Source: an uncultured Clostridia bacterium
Lineage (GTDB): Bacteria; Bacillota; Clostridia; Oscillospirales; Oscillospiraceae
Direction: 5' to 3'
NCBI GenBank assembly: GCA_946405655.1
Contig: CAMJHX010000009.1
Location: 1 to 15,824, forward strand
Length of the DNA: 15,824 nt
The notes beneath the pieces are model-generated. The model saw nothing but the letters and a program-made list of their open reading frames with translations. It had not been told where the DNA came from and ran no database searches. The position numbers and the translations under genes are program-made. The first letter of the stretch is position 1. The number at the start of each line of letters is the position of its first letter. Positions 13,211 through 15,824 of the stretch are shown here, one piece after another.

Positions 13211-13242
13211 AAAAGACGCACCGGATTTCCGGTGCGTCTTTT
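13211..13242. terminator. Bidirectional terminator hairpin
   Basis: Perfect 15-base arms (13211-13225 and 13228-13242) around GACGCACCGG, with As on the left and six to seven Ts on the right, so it can stop transcription from both sides. Since the plus-strand gene already has its own terminator, this one probably also closes the minus-strand amt-nadE operon. Confidence 0.85.
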
Positions 13243-13314
13243 TTGCAGGAGGCGCAATGACAAGAATGTGCAATTGGCAAAACCCGTCCATGCGCAGCAG
13301 GCAGCAATTTGAAG

Positions 13315-13402
13315 AGCCCTCTCCGGGGCGCATGGGAGAGCAGCATTTGGAGGAGAGTCGTAAACTCCAGGCGGGCTGGGAGAGACGCCAGGGGAGAGGG
13401 CT
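13315..13402. repeat. Palindromic element with AGCCCTCTCC ends
   Basis: An 88-base element with perfect 10-base inverted ends (AGCCCTCTCC at 13315-13324, GGAGAGGGCT at 13393-13402). The interior contains further partly matching CTCTCC/GGGAGAG blocks. It ends 12 bases short of the nadE stop codon, so it lies in the 3' untranslated part of that operon. Its end sequence differs from the GTAGGGCG elements. Confidence 0.65.
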
Positions 13403-13414
13403 GAAATCATCTCT

Positions 13415-14167
13415 TTATTCTGCTGCGGTGGAAATGCCCGGATCAAACGCCGGCATCATCGAGAGCTTGTAGAGATTCAGGCGATGCATCCGGTCGATCT
13501 TCGCTTTGATCTCCGCATCGTCGATCTCGCCGGTGCGGAGATAGCGATCCAGAACGGCATAGGAAAAACCGAGATTGTCCTCGTCCGTTTTGCCGCAGAG
13601 ACCGTCGATCGGCACCTTTTCCACCAGCTGCTCCGGCAGGCCGAGGCGTCTGCCGATCGCCTTGACCTCCTGCACGGTCAGCCCGGAGAGCGGGCTGAAG
13701 TCTCCCGCGCCGTCGCCATAACGCGTGGCATAGCCGACCCAATCCTCCGAGAGGTTGCAGGTGTTCGCGACGCGGCCGTTATGGCTCTGGGCCACGGCAT
13801 AGAGGGAGACCATGCGCAGCCGGGCGGGCAGGCTCAGCTTCGTCGCGCCGTCGATCGGAAACTGCGCTCCGATCGCGGCGAGGACGCTTTCATACGCCTC
13901 CCGGATATTCAGGACATAATGCCGGATCCCCAGGTGCTCCGCCGCCAGATAGGCGTAATCGATATCGTCCTGCACGCCGTTCGGGAGCAGCACGCCGATC
14001 ACGCGGTCTCTCCCCAGCGCCCGGACACAGAGCGCCGCCGTGACGGAGCTGTCCTTTCCGCCGGAGAGCCCCACAACGGCGCTGCAGTCCGGCCCGTTGG
14101 CGGCGAAATAGCCGCGGATCCACTCCACGCACTGATTCACTGTTTTTTCTGCATCAAACATATTCAT
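13415..14167 (-). CDS. nadE: NH3-dependent NAD+ synthase
   Basis: About 250 residues, the length of ammonia-dependent NAD synthases; no glutaminase domain is attached. The ATP pyrophosphatase P-loop SGGKDSS lies at residues 35-41, and ANTCNLSEDWVGYATRYGDGAGDFSPL carries the family's conserved substrate loop in the middle; GLCGKTDEDNLGFSYAVLDRYL near the end is also typical. The enzyme makes NAD+ from nicotinic acid adenine dinucleotide, ATP and ammonia. The ATG at 14165-14167 overlaps the stop of the upstream transporter gene by one base (TGATG). A GTG at 14170 and an ATG at 14161 (GGAG eight bases upstream) are alternatives. Joint operon with an ammonium transporter-PII fusion suits its ammonia requirement. 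Confidence 0.95.
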   Translation of the reverse strand: MNMFDAEKTVNQCVEWIRGYFAANGPDCSAVVGLSGGKDSSVTAALCVRALGRDRVIGVLLPNGVQDDIDYAYLAAEHLGIRHYVLNIREAYESVLAAIGAQFPIDGATKLSLPARLRMVSLYAVAQSHNGRVANTCNLSEDWVGYATRYGDGAGDFSPLSGLTVQEVKAIGRRLGLPEQLVEKVPIDGLCGKTDEDNLGFSYAVLDRYLRTGEIDDAEIKAKIDRMHRLNLYKLSMMPAFDPGISTAAE

Positions 14168-15824
14168 CACTCCACATCCTGCAGCGCGTCGTAGCCCTCT
14201 TCTCCGGTGCGGATCTTCACGACGTTTTCCACGTCGTAGACGAAGATCTTTCCGTCGCCGATGTGACCGGTATAGAGAACCTTCTTCGCCGTTTCGATCA
14301 CGTCCCGAACCGGGATCGCGCTGACCACAATATCCACCTGCACCTTCGGGCGCAGATCCGTTTCGACCTCGACGCCGCGATAGTATTCCGGCCGCCCCTT
14401 CTGAATGCCGTATCCCAGCACGTGCGAGACGGTCATGCCGGTGATTCCCAGCTCGCTCATGGCGGCCTTCAGGGCGAAGAGCCGCTCCTCCTTGAAGACG
14501 ATCTCCACCTTGGTGAACTTGTGCCCGTCCGCGGGGAAGGCCGGCTGCGGCACGACCGGGATCGCCTCGGTGGGCGGTATCGTGCCTGTCACGGCCGGAA
14601 CGGTCTCACCGGTATCCGGCAGCGTATAGGGATGGCCGGAGGAGACAAAATCGGCATAGGCGCTGGGCAGCCCGTGCTCGCTGCGGTCAAGCCCCGCGAG
14701 CTCGTCGGCAGCGTCTGCGCGGAGGAAGTCGATCTTTTTGAGAAATGTGAAGAACGCCAGCATCGTCACGGCGCTCCATGCGGCAACCGCGGCAAAGCCG
14801 AGCAGCTGAACGCCGAGCAGCGACCATTCGCCGGTGTACAGAAGCCCGCGCAGACCCGCGGGCGCGTCCGGATTGGCAAGCAGCCCCACCGCGAGCGTAC
14901 CCCACACGCCGTTTGCGCAATGAACGCCCACCGCGCCCACCGGATCATCGATATGGAGCCTGAGATCCAGCCCCTCAACCACCACGACCACCAGAAGGCC
15001 GGAGACGATCCCGACGATCGCGGCGCCGACGGCGTCGAGCGCGTCACAGCCGGCCGTAATGCCGACGAGACCGGCCAGCGACGCGTTCAGACACATGGAG
15101 ACGTCCGGCTTGCCGTTTTTGACCCATGTGAAAACCATCGTGGTACAGGTTGCGACAGCGGGGGCGATGGTCGTGGTCAGGAAGATGGACGAGAGCTCCG
15201 AGGGCGTCGCTGCCGCCGCGCCGTTGAAGCCGTACCAGCCGAGCCAGAGAATGAACACGCCCAGCGCGCCGAGCGGGATCGAGTGGCCGGGGATGGCGCG
15301 GACCTTTGTCACGTTTCCGGTCTCGTCCGTGTCATATTTTCCGATGCGCGGCCCGAGGATGACCGCGCCGATCAGCGCCGCAACTCCGCCGACCATGTGG
15401 ATCGCGCAGGAGCCGGCGTAATCGTGAAAGCCCAGCTGGCTCAGCCAGCCGCCGCCCCAGATCCAGTGCGCCTCGATCGGGTAGATCAGAATCGAGATCA
15501 CGGCGGAATAGACGCAGTAGGCGGAAAACTTCGTCCGCTCCGCCATCGCGCCGGAGACGATCGTCGCCGTCGTGGCGCAGAAGACGAGGTTAAATACAAA
15601 ATAGCTCGCGTCGGTAAAGCCTTCGGCGGGGGAGCGGATAAAATCCGCAAAGTGCGTAAACAGATCCAGATTGGGCTTGCCGATGAGACCGAAGAGGGCG
15701 TCCTCGCCCATCATGAGCGAGTAGCCCAGCAGGGAGAACACCACTGTCCCGATGCAGAAGTCCATCAGATTCTTCATGATGATGTTGCCCGCGTTTTTTG
15801 CCCGGGTAAACCCGGTCTCCACCA
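14167..15824 (-). CDS. amt: Ammonium transporter fused to a PII signalling domain, 5' end outside window
   Basis: 552 codons are visible; the first visible residues (VETGFTRAKNAG) are normally about 30 residues into an Amt protein, so the start lies beyond base 15824. The channel part (to about residue 365) contains both pore histidines: His142 (CAIHMVGG) and His301 (PVGAVGVHCANG). After a ~70-residue Pro/Thr-rich linker, residues ~437-548 are a complete PII domain: SELGITGMTVSHVLGYG, T-loop GRPEYYRGVEVETDLRPKV, and TGHIGDGKIFVYDV with the ATP-binding IRTGEEGYDA. At the position of uridylylated Tyr51 of GlnB (RGAEY) there is Val486 (RGVEV), so control by GlnD-type uridylylation is not possible. 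In usual cells GlnK is separate and plugs the Amt pore depending on ATP/ADP and 2-oxoglutarate; here the regulator is tethered. It is followed directly by nadE. Confidence 0.95.
   Translation of the reverse strand, partial: VETGFTRAKNAGNIIMKNLMDFCIGTVVFSLLGYSLMMGEDALFGLIGKPNLDLFTHFADFIRSPAEGFTDASYFVFNLVFCATTATIVSGAMAERTKFSAYCVYSAVISILIYPIEAHWIWGGGWLSQLGFHDYAGSCAIHMVGGVAALIGAVILGPRIGKYDTDETGNVTKVRAIPGHSIPLGALGVFILWLGWYGFNGAAAATPSELSSIFLTTTIAPAVATCTTMVFTWVKNGKPDVSMCLNASLAGLVGITAGCDALDAVGAAIVGIVSGLLVVVVVEGLDLRLHIDDPVGAVGVHCANGVWGTLAVGLLANPDAPAGLRGLLYTGEWSLLGVQLLGFAAVAAWSAVTMLAFFTFLKKIDFLRADAADELAGLDRSEHGLPSAYADFVSSGHPYTLPDTGETVPAVTGTIPPTEAIPVVPQPAFPADGHKFTKVEIVFKEERLFALKAAMSELGITGMTVSHVLGYGIQKGRPEYYRGVEVETDLRPKVQVDIVVSAIPVRDVIETAKKVLYTGHIGDGKIFVYDVENVVKIRTGEEGYDALQDVE

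Noticed and set aside
13257..13472. A 71-codon plus-strand frame in the intergenic region before nadE
   Set aside because: It covers the 88-base palindromic element and runs into nadE; no ribosome binding site or promoter was seen.

Overview
The window is a GC-rich (by eye around 60% or more) chromosomal segment of an anaerobic Firmicute. AGGAGG-type ribosome binding sites, TTGACA/TATAAT promoters with 17-base spacers, poly-T hairpin terminators, GTAGGGCG-bounded palindromic elements and the gene content all fit an uncultured gut Clostridia/Oscillospiraceae-like bacterium. This placement is inferred; no marker gene is present.

Left third (1-8150): two divergent operons leave a 289-base regulatory region (3064-3352). 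The minus-strand operon encodes a split transketolase (N-terminal subunit, then C-terminal subunit), an RpiB-like sugar isomerase and an iron-type alcohol dehydrogenase cut by the window edge. The plus-strand operon encodes a FucI/AraA-type ketol isomerase, a YihQ-like GH31 glycosidase and a GPH-family (MelB/YihO-like) symporter, ending in a strong terminator. Together this is nearly the complement of the sulfoglycolytic transketolase (sulfo-TK, SqwGH/SqwI) pathway for sulfoquinovose: import, glycoside cleavage, isomerisation to the ketose, two transketolase cuts with an aldotetrose/ketotetrose isomerisation between them, and reduction of a C3 aldehyde. No sugar kinase is present. The twist is that the glycosidase lacks the Arg and Tyr that YihQ uses to hold the sulfonate (Gln and Phe instead), so the substrate may be a variant, possibly a 6-deoxy sugar instead of a 6-sulfo sugar.

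Middle (8161-11128): a palindromic repeat and a bidirectional terminator separate this block from a minus-strand operon of LUD-domain protein, HdeD/DUF308 membrane protein and MarR regulator. A divergent, tightly packed promoter pair (10114-10178) drives this operon and, on the plus strand, a PAP2 phosphatase.

Right third (11129-15824): a plus-strand gene with its own extended -10 promoter encodes an unusual single-pass membrane protein: degenerate kinase C-lobe, coiled coil, Pro/Glu linker, one transmembrane helix and an outside C-type lectin-like domain. A palindrome-rich 391-base intergenic stretch (13024-13414) follows. Then, on the minus strand, lies an operon of an ammonium transporter fused to a PII protein (5' end outside the window) and an ammonia-dependent NAD synthase.
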